Shown here in pieces: positions 50,206 to 59,821 of a stretch of DNA of 64,000 nt. The stretch is from assembly GCF_000210295.1 (NCBI RefSeq), contig NC_026743.1, positions 62,001 to 126,000 on the forward strand. The letters run 5' to 3'. Each line of letters starts with the position of its first letter. Position 1 is the stretch's first letter. A model generated the notes under the pieces. It did no database searches. It saw only the letters and a program-made list of their open reading frames with translations, and was not told the origin of the DNA. The DNA is from Trypanosoma brucei gambiense DAL972. Taxonomy: Eukaryota > Euglenozoa > Kinetoplastea > Trypanosomatida > Trypanosomatidae. A program made the translations under genes and the position numbers.

Positions 50206-52560
50206 ATGAAGCCATGTGTTTCCGCTGCAGCTCCTGCGGATTGGCCGGTTGCCAGCGATGAACAAAAACCATCGCGACCGGAGACAGCAATGGAGCACGA
50301 CGAGGAAACGCGGGGGTGTTCGTCTTCTTCTGTGAGACTTCAGGGCTATGGGGTGAGCGGTGCGGGATCCTTAATGGACTCCATGAGGCAGCGGGAGATG
50401 AGTGGCTCGGCTTTTTTTATGTTTTCCCTAGATGGTGTAAACACCGATGACCCACTCGCAGGCAATGTGTCTCCCCTTGCGGCGTTGTGTCCTGCAGGGC
50501 AATACTCGAAAGAGTCTCAACACTGGTTTTGGAAGGTGCTGTCTAACACGTCATCATGGGGCATGACTGCTTGCGGTAGCGTGTCGTACTCATCGTGGGC
50601 CGACCCCAAATCCGTGCGATGTATTGAAGGTCAACTTCGTTTAGGGGCATTTTTAGGTATACACGCAGTTGTTGTACCCCTTCCTGATTTCGATGAGGAA
50701 GATCCCCAGTGCTCTGAGAAACTTAAAGCGGCTGCGCTTGTAATCTCCAAGCATTTGCAGCACTCACAAACAACAAACGTTTGGGTACGCTGCGACGCTT
50801 CACGCCAAGCTGATCGTGTGGCTTTTTCGCGCCTTCGTACATTTGTTCTTTGGGGTGGGGAAAATCCACCCACCGCTGAAGAAGCACCGCACCGAGTCGT
50901 TCGTCCGGCTCCTTACAGGATTGTAGCGTTTCTGAACTTTTCCGAAACGTCTGGTGCGATACCATCAGAGTGGCTTGGGGAGTCCGTTGCCGCGTTTGAA
51001 CTTCCCAACGCTGAAAAGCTAAGGCGTGCGTTAAGCGCATCCGATTGCGGACGGCATATGAAACTTCCAAGTGACTTGATGCCACTGAAGGATTCTTACT
51101 GGGGCACTGCCCAACCGATGCTCGTTTCCCTAGCCACGTTCGTTGTTGAGCTGTTGCGCCGACGAGCAGCTCCAGTTTTTGCGATGGAGGAATTTGTTGA
51201 TTCGTATCAATTGTTGAATACCTTGTACGAGATGCACGTAGCAGACGGGGGAAGAGATAAGTTTTTCGACTACGAAGATGTCTTGCAACTTCCACTACAG
51301 CCTCTTGGACATATGCTTGCTAGTGGGGTGTATGAAGTGTTCGAACAAGATCGCACAAAATATCAACAGTACCACACTGCCATGAGCAAATATTTTAATG
51401 AGTGGTTGAACCACAGCGAGAGCCGCAGTCACGAGAAGATGTGGTTGCAAGGACCTAATCCCCGAGACGGTTGTGGTTGCAGCGCAATGGGAAGTGTGTA
51501 TGTTGTGTTGCTTGGTGCTGGTCGGGGTCCATTGATCAGCGAGTGCTTGTGCGCTGCAACAGGTGTTGGGGTTCGCGTTCATTTATTTGTCGTAGAGAAA
51601 AATCCCGAGGCATTGGAACTCGTGCGGCTGCGCGTGCGTGCTGATCCGCAGTGGCATGACTGGATGAATTACTCTGGCCACGTAGTCGAAACAATTTATG
51701 CAGATGGCCGTAGTGTGTGGTCTGGAGAGGCTCCCGGAAGTGATGATCGGTTGCCGCCATACTGGGGTCTTTGTGATCTCGTTGTGTCCGAGTTACTTGG
51801 AAGTTTCGGCGACAATGAATTGAGTCCTGAGTGCCTTGATGATTTTTACTGCAATCTGTTGAGTTACCAAGAGTCGTCTGGGATCCCGTGTAATCCCTAT
51901 CTGACGTCAATTCCACAGCAGTACACGGCATGGGTTGCCCCACTGCATTCGGCGCGCATGGAGGAGTCGGTTGCAACTGCTGCTTTTGGAGGCCTCACAA
52001 CTCCGCCAGCGGATTGCCACGACCGTCACGCCGCGTTGTACCACTCTATGTTTGTCAGCAACGTTTGCCGTGCGGTTGGATTGTGCCTCCCTCAACCTTG
52101 CTGGACGTTCCACCACTTCGCAACTAAAGTTCAATCGAAGGAACGAGAGGCAACACTTAACTTTACGTTGTCGGGAGATGGAAGGTTCAGTGGATTTATT
52201 TGCTACTTCTCCGCTGTGCTCTTTACTCCCGGAGACACGGGGAATGTTGAAGACAGCATCGCATTACTTTGCGCATCCGCTGGGTCGCTCTCCACCGTCC
52301 AGTACGGGCGCACTACTGGTTTATTTAGTTGGTTTCCTGCTTTTCTTCCTGTGGAGCCTCGTGATGTGGTGGAGGTGAAATGTGGAGATGAGCTGAGCAT
52401 CCATCTGAAACGTTGTGTGGACGTTAAGAAAGGACGTGTATGGTACGAGTATGAAGCCTCAATTCTTGTGAAGGGACATCCAGATGGAAAATTTATGAAG
52501 CGGTTGACAAAGACGATGAATGCTGGCGGATGGGCGGGCCACATTTCTCTGCTGACGTGA
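50206..52560 (+). CDS. PRMT5: Protein arginine N-methyltransferase 5 (type II)
   Basis: 784 residues, longer than the ~640 of animal PRMT5. The N-terminal ~360 residues correspond to the TIM-barrel-type domain but are poorly conserved. The catalytic part is clear: DYEDVLQLPLQPL followed by YEVFEQD, where F379 matches the phenylalanine that gives symmetric dimethylation; SAM motif LLGAGRGPL (~434-442); VVEKN with E464 binding the SAM ribose; the double-E loop SELLGSFGDNELSPE with E529 and E538, spaced nine residues as in human PRMT5; and the C-terminal beta barrel. It should make symmetric dimethylarginine on RNA-binding and histone-like substrates, in cytosol and nucleus. Extra length lies in the N terminus and in an insertion near 575-640. 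Activity of the T. brucei enzyme as type II is, from memory, already described. Confidence 0.96.
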   Translation: MKPCVSAAAPADWPVASDEQKPSRPETAMEHDEETRGCSSSSVRLQGYGVSGAGSLMDSMRQREMSGSAFFMFSLDGVNTDDPLAGNVSPLAALCPAGQYSKESQHWFWKVLSNTSSWGMTACGSVSYSSWADPKSVRCIEGQLRLGAFLGIHAVVVPLPDFDEEDPQCSEKLKAAALVISKHLQHSQTTNVWVRCDASRQADRVAFSRLRTFVLWGGENPPTAEEAPHRVVRPAPYRIVAFLNFSETSGAIPSEWLGESVAAFELPNAEKLRRALSASDCGRHMKLPSDLMPLKDSYWGTAQPMLVSLATFVVELLRRRAAPVFAMEEFVDSYQLLNTLYEMHVADGGRDKFFDYEDVLQLPLQPLGHMLASGVYEVFEQDRTKYQQYHTAMSKYFNEWLNHSESRSHEKMWLQGPNPRDGCGCSAMGSVYVVLLGAGRGPLISECLCAATGVGVRVHLFVVEKNPEALELVRLRVRADPQWHDWMNYSGHVVETIYADGRSVWSGEAPGSDDRLPPYWGLCDLVVSELLGSFGDNELSPECLDDFYCNLLSYQESSGIPCNPYLTSIPQQYTAWVAPLHSARMEESVATAAFGGLTTPPADCHDRHAALYHSMFVSNVCRAVGLCLPQPCWTFHHFATKVQSKEREATLNFTLSGDGRFSGFICYFSAVLFTPGDTGNVEDSIALLCASAGSLSTVQYGRTTGLFSWFPAFLPVEPRDVVEVKCGDELSIHLKRCVDVKKGRVWYEYEASILVKGHPDGKFMKRLTKTMNAGGWAGHISLLT

Positions 52561-53173
52561 GTAATGCACTCGCTATAACGTTTATTTTTGACTGTGACGC
52601 TTTTTTTTCCTTTTTGTGACAGACCAGTTGTTAATTCATTTCATCTCTCGTGCACGCTTCGTTTTGCCGCTGTCTGTGTATGGTCAGCTTTACGTGCAGT
52701 TCAATGATCCCACTGTCACCGTTTTGTCTTTTGTACGCCTCGTTCATTGTTAGAACGAAGCATATACATGTGCACACATACAAACTTTTGTTTATGGATG
52801 AAGGAGTCTTATTGGCGATGTAGTGATCGCGTGCGGAACTCTTTCTTTTTTACTTCGTATAAAATGTCGTGTTCTGTCGTCTGTACCCTTTGCTAGTTCA
52901 GCATCGGTAGAAGGTTGTAGGAGCACAAAACTGGAAAAAAAGAGCAAAAGTAAGAATACAACCAATAAGAAGAAGCTGTTGGACACTTGCACGCAACGAG
53001 ACCCCACACACACAAAAAAAAAATTTCCCTTTATTACTTTGCTGTAGGGTTTACACCAAGGAAGCAGCACCGCCTGGAGGTTTGCACTATTTAGGTGTCC
53101 GCGATAAGACATTCACAGATAACATATATAAAGGGAAAGAAACGTGATTGAAGTCACTACTTAGAATATAAAT
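52561..53173. other. Intergenic spacer, nothing recognisable
   Basis: About 610 nt. A T8 run near 52600, and T-rich stretches around 52700-52800 and 52845-52860. The part just before the next gene (52930-53030) is A-rich, so the acceptor is probably an AG in the T-rich middle or near 53047-53117. Confidence 0.5.
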
Positions 53174-53836
53174 ATGCCCCGTTATTACACCCCACATGAG
53201 GTGCGTGCGCACTGCTTCGAGGATGATGCATACGTTTCCATCAATGGGAAAGTTCTAGATATAACTCCTCTCATACAAATGTATCAGGGCACTCGGTACG
53301 CCAGTTTGCTGCAGCCGCTTATTCTTGCGGCAGGAACCGATATGACACACCTTCTCGATAAGAAAACAATGGATTTCAAAACATGCATCGATCCAGAGAC
53401 GGGATTCCGCACGTATGCGCAACCTTTCGGCCGCTTCGCCCACACCCCGACAGTTCTCCCCGACAGTAGCATTGACCTCAGTTATGAGGTGCCATGGTGG
53501 CAAGACGAGCGCTACGTTATTGGACAACTCACACGCAAGACCCGAAAAATTCGCATCGTTAATACTCTCAATGGTCACGAACACACACTCGAGGTTTGTT
53601 CGGAGGAAACGCTTCGAGAAATAGTGATGACGAGGTACTTGAGCCACAACGCCCACGCGCTAAGCTACACGTGGCGCCGGCTTGACAGTGAACCCCGAGA
53701 TCTTGATATGGACAAAACGCTAGACGAGAACGGTGTGCTGGACGAGTCGGAGGAATTCGAGTCATTGGGATTAAATGCAGATTATTACATTCCCGCGCTT
53801 CATTTGTATTACGATGATGATCTCACGGAGGCGTAA
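53174..53836 (+). CDS. CYB5D1: Cytochrome b5 domain-containing protein 1 (CYB5D1), ciliary
   Basis: 220 residues, nearly the same length as animal CYB5D1 and collinear with it throughout. Residues 1-90 are the b5-like domain: RYYTPHEV, VSINGKVLDITPLI, then ILAAGTDMTHLLDKKT with H59 in the position of the first heme ligand and H90 (GRFAHTP) as a possible second. Residues ~104-112 carry the family motif VPWWQDERY, and ~118-145 TRKIRIVNTLNGHEHTLEVCSEETL begins a ubiquitin-like half ending DLDMDKTLDENG...EEFESLG and LHLYYDDDLTEA. CYB5D1 is conserved in organisms with motile cilia and associates with the radial-spoke region, where it is thought to link redox state to beating. A flagellar role in the trypanosome is inferred by homology. 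Confidence 0.93.
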   Translation: MPRYYTPHEVRAHCFEDDAYVSINGKVLDITPLIQMYQGTRYASLLQPLILAAGTDMTHLLDKKTMDFKTCIDPETGFRTYAQPFGRFAHTPTVLPDSSIDLSYEVPWWQDERYVIGQLTRKTRKIRIVNTLNGHEHTLEVCSEETLREIVMTRYLSHNAHALSYTWRRLDSEPRDLDMDKTLDENGVLDESEEFESLGLNADYYIPALHLYYDDDLTEA

Positions 53837-54524
53837 TTTGTCTAGAGCGTGGTGCGCCAAAACATTCAAGAAGAGAACGAAGTGTGGGAGAGGGAAGGGA
53901 CAACGGCAGAGTTTGTTGGAGACGCCCTCGTGTGGACGTGAGGGAGGATAGAGGGAGTTTGGGTTTTTGTGTATGTGACCAAACTGACCGTTTTTTTTTT
54001 GTTCTTGCCGCGTTTCTTCCCCGGGGGTTTGCTCCTTCATCCGTTTGTGTCCCTCTTTTCATAACTTCGTCCATGTAAAGAACGAGTTACTGCGTGTGTT
54101 TGTTTACATATTTGCCGCACTTGTAGGCAAATCACCACTCATACGGGAGGGAGAGGGAGTAGGTCGGTGAGTGTCGCTCCCCAAAGCTATTCTTCCCTGA
54201 TCCCTCCTTTATCTCACTTGTATTTCTTGTTGTTGTGTTGTTGTTTTTTTTTTGCGTTCACTTCCAGTGGCTCTCCTTAAAGATACACACACTCACGGGC
54301 TAAAAACGCTGATTCCACTTATCGTCTTTATTTACCGTTCTCTACTCGGCACTTACCATGTTCATAGCAAGATTAAACTGTGGTAGGGGCAAGTCTTTGT
54401 TTTCCGGACACACCACATCTGTCAAGTATTAATTTTGTAGCATTGATCTTATTATCGAGAGAGGCTGAAACGGGTATTTGGGTTTGATTACATTTACTAA
54501 AATCATTTGTTGCAACTGGTGGTG
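53837..54524. other. Intergenic spacer
   Basis: Mixed composition. T11 run at about 53990-54000, GTT repeats and a T10 run at 54227-54253. Pyrimidine-rich 54398-54420 followed by AG 54425-54426 may be the acceptor for the dehydrogenase gene. Confidence 0.5.
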
Positions 54525-55775
54525 ATGCTCCGAGTCTCGTGCCGTTTTTTTGGTGCCCTTCAGGAAATCTTTTCTCGGGGTCAAGGGGTTTGGAATTTGG
54601 ATTTTGGTAACTCGCCGACGACGGAGGATCTCATCTTCAACTCGGCCCCCAAGACCTCGACACCCCCTTTTCACGTCCTCGACCTTGAAGGTAATATCGT
54701 TAACAAAATAAACGAACCAGTGGTGCCGAAGGAAACATTAGTGAAGATAATGGAAACGATGATACGGTCAAATACTATCGACAACATTCTTTTGGAGGCG
54801 CAGCGACAGGGTCGAATTTCATTTTACCTTACCGCATTGGGTGAGGAGGCCACCGTCGTTGGTACGGCTGCAGGATTAGAGATACGGGATGAGGCCTTCC
54901 TGCAGTATCGTGAGGCTGGGTTCCTCCTGTACCGTGGTTATAAAATCCCACAGTTGGTTGCGCAATGCATGGGGAATGTGGAAGACGTGCTGAAAGGGAG
55001 GCAGATGCCCATACATTATGGATCGCGGGAGTTAAATGTGCATATGGTAAGTTCGCCACTCGCAACACAGATTCCACATGCGGCAGGTGCGGGTTATGCT
55101 TTTCGGCTTGAGAATGAGGAATTGTCCGATGAAAGCAAGTCACGAGTAGCCGTAGTGATTTTCGGTGAAGGAGCAGCGAGTGAGGGAGATTTCCATGGGG
55201 GAGTTAACTTTGCCGCTGCTACGGGATCTAACACTCTCTTCGTTGTACGGAATAATGGCTATGCTATTTCGACTCCTACGCGTGTACAGTACAAAGGTGA
55301 TGGAGTGCTAGCGCGTGGTATCGGCTATGGTATTCCATCTGCTCGAGTGGATGGGCAGGACGTGCTCGCAATATTGCAAGCCGTCCAGCAAGCACGACAA
55401 ATCATACGTACTACCAACCAGCCTGTTCTAATCGAAGCTCTTTGCTATCGTTTACAACACCACTCCTCTTCTGATGATAGTGGTATGTACCGTTCAAGTG
55501 ATGAAATTGAAAACTTCTTAGCGCTCTCCCCACTTGATCGATTTGAAAAATTCCTTGTGAAACAGGACTTATGGACAGCTGAGCATACGGGGGCGCTGGC
55601 GAAACAGGTTCGTGAGGAACTGTTGCAGGAGTTACGTCGACAAGAATTGTTACCTCATTGGCCGGCAGATGTTATGCATGATGATGTCTACAAGGTAAAG
55701 ACACCAGACTTGGTTAAAGCACAAAAGGAATTGCAAGCTCACTACGAACGAAACAGGGGATTCTACGGCAAGTGA
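54525..55775 (+). CDS. BCKDHA: Branched-chain 2-oxoacid dehydrogenase E1 alpha subunit
   Basis: 416 residues from the first ATG. The N terminus (MLRVSCRFFGALQEIFSRG) is a mitochondrial-type presequence. The thiamine diphosphate motif GEGAASEGDFHGG at 214-226 ends in RNN (N243, N244), with the GEG rather than GDG form that marks branched-chain E1 alpha rather than pyruvate dehydrogenase. QYREAGFLLYRGY (~125) and the phospho-loop YRLQHHSSSDDSGMYRS (~305-320) are also family-specific; a loop serine that is phosphorylated in mammals is retained. The enzyme, with E1 beta and E2, decarboxylates the 2-oxoacids of valine, leucine and isoleucine in the mitochondrial matrix. No internal oddity. Confidence 0.95.
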   Translation: MLRVSCRFFGALQEIFSRGQGVWNLDFGNSPTTEDLIFNSAPKTSTPPFHVLDLEGNIVNKINEPVVPKETLVKIMETMIRSNTIDNILLEAQRQGRISFYLTALGEEATVVGTAAGLEIRDEAFLQYREAGFLLYRGYKIPQLVAQCMGNVEDVLKGRQMPIHYGSRELNVHMVSSPLATQIPHAAGAGYAFRLENEELSDESKSRVAVVIFGEGAASEGDFHGGVNFAAATGSNTLFVVRNNGYAISTPTRVQYKGDGVLARGIGYGIPSARVDGQDVLAILQAVQQARQIIRTTNQPVLIEALCYRLQHHSSSDDSGMYRSSDEIENFLALSPLDRFEKFLVKQDLWTAEHTGALAKQVREELLQELRRQELLPHWPADVMHDDVYKVKTPDLVKAQKELQAHYERNRGFYGK

Positions 55776-56232
55776 CACGAAAAAGGGGGATGGTGTCGGA
55801 AGGGTAGTCTCACATTGTTGTTGACGTATGCACCACTCTGCCGTTCCTGCATCGTCGATTTTATCGTCTTGAAAGAACGTGTGTTCTCAAACTTACACCT
55901 GAAGTGTTTTTTCCATCAATTTTAGTGAACTCATCTGATCCTCCACTTCCTTTTTTTGTCAAAAAAATTTTTTTAACACTTTTGAGCGCAATACAACTAA
56001 CGAGCACTCCTAGTAATGCTGTTCCTTCATAACCTCCTTTGCTTCTTTCTCTCATCGCATCTTTTGTTCGGCCCCTTGAAGTGGCAGTAGCGCCAGCGGT
56101 CATTAGGTTTCCTACGGTGTTTGTCCACAGTTCCACATATTATTAACCACAAGAGTACCAAATCACTGTTAGTAGTTAAATTTGTAGCAACGGGTGGTTG
56201 CAGCATCACTCGTTATTCTTCTCACATGCGTA
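55776..56232. other. Intergenic spacer
   Basis: Contains an A7T7 palindrome at 55961-55974 and little else. The minus-strand 91-codon frame has no features. Acceptor candidates for the next gene are AGs at 56186-56187 and 55984-55985. Confidence 0.5.
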
Positions 56233-56912
56233 ATGTCGTATCGATTTAAGGGTCGCTTGAACCCTACCATATTGCGTAAACTACCCCGCAATTTGGTAGT
56301 GTTTGATGGACACTGTTTGATGTGTCAGGCACGTGTGCAATATGTACTGGAACGTAACTTCTCGTATTTTAGCCTCCTTAATCTTACCCTGACGTGGACA
56401 AGGTTAAGCTGAGGGAGAATAAAGTGCTCTTTTGTAGCTTTGACTCAATTGAATGGCGGGAGCTGCGCCGGCATTTTCCCGATGTTACAAAAGACGTAGA
56501 GGGTATTATACTATTCGAGAAGGTACCGTCACGCACTGCCGACTTCCTGAGTAGGGTACGGCGAATGAAAAAGCGATCCAAGTCCTTATCCAAGTCAAAC
56601 GAAGCGCTAAGCTTTCCGGTTGCGTCGTCATCGCACTGGCGGAGCTTTACCGATGTGGAAGATGAACTTGACATACTTATTTCAACTAAGCACACTGCTG
56701 TGTGTCGTGTGGGTATGAAATTGGATAGGTGGTTGCCAAGTGTAGTTGCCCGGTGCATGTTATACGCCATGCCGCGGTGGATTGGGGACCGTTGGTATGA
56801 TCGCGTGTTGAGGCGGCGGACATTATGGGGGACATCTGAAGAAGATGCAGTTCGGTACCCCGCCCGTGTGCTCGGTTTGAAGGAGCGAACATGGCGGCTG
56901 AGGGACATGTGA
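56233..56912 (+). pseudogene. DUF393 (DCC-family) thiol-disulphide oxidoreductase-like gene, frameshifted
   Basis: Two overlapping frames together make one DUF393-like protein. The first, from the ATG at 56233 to the stop at 56410-56412, carries LVVFDGHCLMCQARVQYVLERN, with the DGxCxxC active-site motif that opens this family. The second is open from 56382 (after a TAA at 56379-56381) to 56912. It carries the expected continuation: KVLFCSFDS, a VEGIILFE strand and the C-terminal RWIGDRWYDRVLRRR helix with WGTSEEDAVRYP. The switch must fall between 56382 and 56409. It corresponds to one base missing (or two extra) here, or to a programmed -1 shift. A sequencing error or real inactivation are both possible. 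If intact, it would be a thioredoxin-fold redox protein of about 225 residues. Neither half alone looks functional. Confidence 0.7.
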
Positions 56913-57239
56913 GGCAATTCGCATTTTGTTGCCACTACTTCGGGTTCCCCGCCATTCTACACTTTTTTTTTGTTTTGGGCGAATTAGCAAACCTTTTTTT
57001 TTTGACATTTCCCCTCATTGACGAGACCCATGTTTTCCGTGTTTGCTCGTTAGCATGTTCTTGTGCATATTTCTAATTACAGTAACCACAAATTCCCAGT
57101 TATGTGTACTTCGCATCCAACTGCCGCTGTTAGTGTTCACTACGCTACATATATATATATATATATTTCTATGAAGATTTTATTTAGTGTGACGTGTCAT
57201 TCGTAGGGTCTGCTTTTTGTGCATGTTCTCATAGTTTTA
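56913..57239. other. Intergenic spacer
   Basis: T runs at 56963-56972 and 56994-57004 and an (AT)n run at 57149-57168. Candidate acceptors for the next gene are AG 57207-57208 and 57233-57234. Confidence 0.5.
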
Positions 57240-58112
57240 ATGCGTCGTTCATTAGTATTTCCTCCCTGTCATTTGCAGGAGGCCCGTTTGTTGCAGTCGC
57301 AACAACTTTTTGGTTGGTACCACCAGACACGCCACTTCACCTCTTTAGTTGACCGTTTGAGTACAGGCGTTGCGAGAAAGTTATCATCGTTAACGGAAAC
57401 GCACATGATGCCGCTAAGCGAGAAACATATCACAGAGCCGCGACGCCCCTACCCAAAGCGTCCTTCAATGCAGGAGAATTTGGCCGAGCGCTTGGCTGAG
57501 CAACGGCGGTGGCGGAGCCGTGTGGTGCCGCAGCAAATTATACTCTCTAAAGACAAACTTTACATTGAGTTTGTGTGGAGTGCCGCCACCCTCAGCGCCG
57601 CTGCCGCGCGGGAGATGAGGCAGCAACAAAATAACGAGGAGAAAAGCGGGGATGGTTGCACACAAAAAAGAAAGGGAATATCCTGCGGTAGCTTTGCTAA
57701 TGATGGTATCATTAAGAGTGAGAAGCTTATGTCCCACCGCACACGCTTCCTTGCGGAGTTCTTGCGCGCTTACTCCCCCAGCACCGATGTGATTGGTGCT
57801 GATGCCCTCATTTACGGTCGTCGCGGCATCACCATAACGGATGTTATTCCAGTTGGAAACTACGCTTTGCGCATCGTGTTTTCCGACGGGCATTCAGGCG
57901 GTATTTACCCCTACGAATACCTGTTTCATTTAGGTCAATGCAAATACACGAAAATGCGGGAGTATATAAGACGACTGCGAGAGAAACGCAAGTCGAGAGA
58001 TCCGCCGAAGCGGGTCCCGTCAAAGTACGTTCCGCGCGGTCGGAATGCCGCAGAGGGCACACCGAAACGTGACAAAACTGATGACTGTGGCCATCGCGTT
58101 GCTGCAAAATAG
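57240..58112 (+). CDS. DUF971-domain protein, probably mitochondrial
   Basis: 290 residues if the ATG at 57240 is used. The C-terminal half has the DUF971 (GBBH-like N-terminal) fold: QQIILSKDKLYIEFVW, FLAEFLRAYSPST, ITITDVIPVGNYALRIVFSDGHSGGIYPYEYL (205-229). In bacterial and animal members this small domain usually holds a CxxC-type zinc or Fe-S linked site (LRVxCxCAxC). Here the cysteines are absent (LRAYSPST), as happens in many stand-alone forms. Start is uncertain. A strong pyrimidine tract ending in CAG at 57277-57278 lies inside the frame (translated as FPPCHLQ); if used, the first ATG is 57405. However, the segment 31-55 (RHFTSLVDRLSTGVARKLSSL) looks like a mitochondrial presequence, favouring 57240. 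Confidence 0.8.
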   Translation: MRRSLVFPPCHLQEARLLQSQQLFGWYHQTRHFTSLVDRLSTGVARKLSSLTETHMMPLSEKHITEPRRPYPKRPSMQENLAERLAEQRRWRSRVVPQQIILSKDKLYIEFVWSAATLSAAAAREMRQQQNNEEKSGDGCTQKRKGISCGSFANDGIIKSEKLMSHRTRFLAEFLRAYSPSTDVIGADALIYGRRGITITDVIPVGNYALRIVFSDGHSGGIYPYEYLFHLGQCKYTKMREYIRRLREKRKSRDPPKRVPSKYVPRGRNAAEGTPKRDKTDDCGHRVAAK

Positions 58113-58552
58113 TACCCAAAGTAATTTAACAGCGTAAAGAAAGCTGGTGTGTGTGTGTGGGGGGGGGGGGTATTGGCCTCCGCTATTTTTTTTTTTTGCT
58201 TACTGATTATGAACAGGTCCTTGTGTAACCGCTCGAGCTGTCAATTTGGTTATGGATATATTGGATAGGAGAGTGTGCCACTGCTTACAAGTTAGTTACT
58301 ACTACCGTCACATTATTGTTTCATTTTACGTATAGTTGCTTACGTAATCTCTTTGTCCCCCTCCAGTCAATTCATTCTCCTTTCCGCACAGTTAGTGCCT
58401 CCATTTTCATTTACTTCTGTGGGTTTGTCCTTTCTTTGGGTTTGCTAACTAGTGTTTAATGTTTGTCGCCTTCCTTGCTACTTTCCTTTTATAGGCGTGG
58501 ACTTAATAAGGGTGCTACGGCGCCCCTTCATATTTGCAACAGTAGAAAGGCA
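58113..58552. other. Intergenic spacer with GT/G run
   Basis: A GT run (58147-58158) leads into a G12 run (58159-58170), followed by T11 near 58187. The acceptor of the next gene ends the spacer. Confidence 0.6.
58463..58494 (+). promoter_or_regulatory. Trans-splice acceptor for the DHHC gene
   Basis: TC-rich tract CCTTCCTTGCTACTTTCC then TTTTATAG, first AG at 58493-58494. The in-frame, ATG-less extension upstream is therefore excluded and the start is 58553. Confidence 0.8.
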
Positions 58553-59557
58553 ATGACACGCACATCACGGAGTACCCATGAGGCGGTTTGGTACTTTACG
58601 TACATTATGGTACAGCGCGGTGGTATCGTAGTTTTGACAATGGGCCTATCTCTTGTAGTTTTCTGCAGTGTGACAACTGTGCGCTCAGTGATACCAATGC
58701 TGGTGGAACCAGGGACTTTAGGCTTCATGATTTTGTACGGCCTATGCTGTATACTATCATTCGGTATTTTGTTTAATTACGTTGCTGTCGCTTGCCTCTG
58801 TGGACCAAATATAGACCCGAAGGAAACGAAAAGATTGACAGAGCAGGCCGAGGCACTGCCCCCTCAGGAAAGATGCCGACTGTTGGATGCGCCGAGGCGC
58901 TTTTGTCACATATGCGAGCGTCTAAAAGCACCGCGTGAGTACCACTGCCGGATATGTGGTCGTTGCATTGCAAGGAGGGACCACCACTGCCCATGGATAA
59001 ACAATTGTGTTCAAGCGGAAAACAACCGTTACTTTTTAATGATGGTGTTGTACTTGTTGCTTTCAACAGGTTTTGTGTCATCTATGTTATGTGCAATATA
59101 CACACATTCCGTGTGGCACGGCTCCACTGTAGCAGCTCGTGATGTCAAACGGTCAACATCGCATCAGTTCTGCAAAAGTGGAGTTTACTCTTCTCCGATA
59201 TTGTTGCTTTTTGGCGTTTGCACCATTACGTTCTTCATACTTCTCTTCCTATTTGGAGCGGCCACACTTGCGGCGCTACGGAACGAAACAGCTGTGGAAT
59301 CATTCATTGTGGCACAAAAACAAAGTGCCTTTCAAGGGAGTTTGGTTCCCTTTCGCAATCCATATGACCTTGGCCGACAACGTAACTTACTTGCATTATT
59401 CGAAACGAAGGGAGATCCATTGATTACACATTTAAGGAGAGGAGGCCGCATATCTAACATTTGGATTGGTGTGTGGCTTCTGCTTCCCACATTACGTCCC
59501 TCTGCATTTGACGGCATGCATTATGTTGTCTTTGATGACGTGGTGCATGCCGTTTAA
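58553..59557 (+). CDS. DHHC-type protein S-palmitoyltransferase
   Basis: 334 residues, four membrane segments: ~20-44, ~58-85, ~160-185 and ~215-240. Between the second and third is the cysteine-rich domain CHICERLKAPREYHCRICGRCIARRDHHCPWINNCVQ with D143-H144-H145-C146 as the catalytic motif and the zinc-binding Cys/His ladder complete (family pattern C-x2-C-x3-(R/K)PxRxxHC-x2-C-x2-C-x4-DHHC-P-W-x-NNCVG). Here the closing G is A (CVQA). The TTxE-like and aromatic C-terminal motifs are weak (KTRNPYDLG-like: FRNPYDLGRQRNL). Such enzymes add palmitate to cysteines of membrane-associated proteins, at Golgi, ER or plasma membrane. Trypanosomes have about a dozen; which one this is cannot be told. 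Confidence 0.95.
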   Translation: MTRTSRSTHEAVWYFTYIMVQRGGIVVLTMGLSLVVFCSVTTVRSVIPMLVEPGTLGFMILYGLCCILSFGILFNYVAVACLCGPNIDPKETKRLTEQAEALPPQERCRLLDAPRRFCHICERLKAPREYHCRICGRCIARRDHHCPWINNCVQAENNRYFLMMVLYLLLSTGFVSSMLCAIYTHSVWHGSTVAARDVKRSTSHQFCKSGVYSSPILLLFGVCTITFFILLFLFGAATLAALRNETAVESFIVAQKQSAFQGSLVPFRNPYDLGRQRNLLALFETKGDPLITHLRRGGRISNIWIGVWLLLPTLRPSAFDGMHYVVFDDVVHAV

Positions 59558-59569
59558 TCGCTTAGCTTG

Positions 59570-59602
<33 letters not shown>

Positions 59603-59723
59603 CCCTGCGAGAGTGTGTTGCGTGGTTATCGCAGTGCAGAGGCGGATTTTTTCAAAAAATGTCTCATTTTCGTTTGTGGCACTTCTTCCAAACCGGTGGT
59701 GAATTCCACTTATAAAAATCACA

Positions 59724-59777
59724 ATTTTTCACCTCCCCTTTGTGTGTTATCGACCTTCTTTCTCCTTTTCTCTTTAG
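59724..59777 (+). promoter_or_regulatory. Trans-splice acceptor for the 261-residue protein gene
   Basis: TTTTTCACCTCCCC... to CTTTCTCCTTTTCTCTTTAG, no AG before 59776-59777; the leader is 44 nt. The rest of the 264-nt spacer holds an (AT)n run (59571-59600). Confidence 0.8.
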
Positions 59778-59821
59778 TGGTAAGCTGCAGACGCCACTGG
59801 CGCATTTGACGAAGCGGAAAG

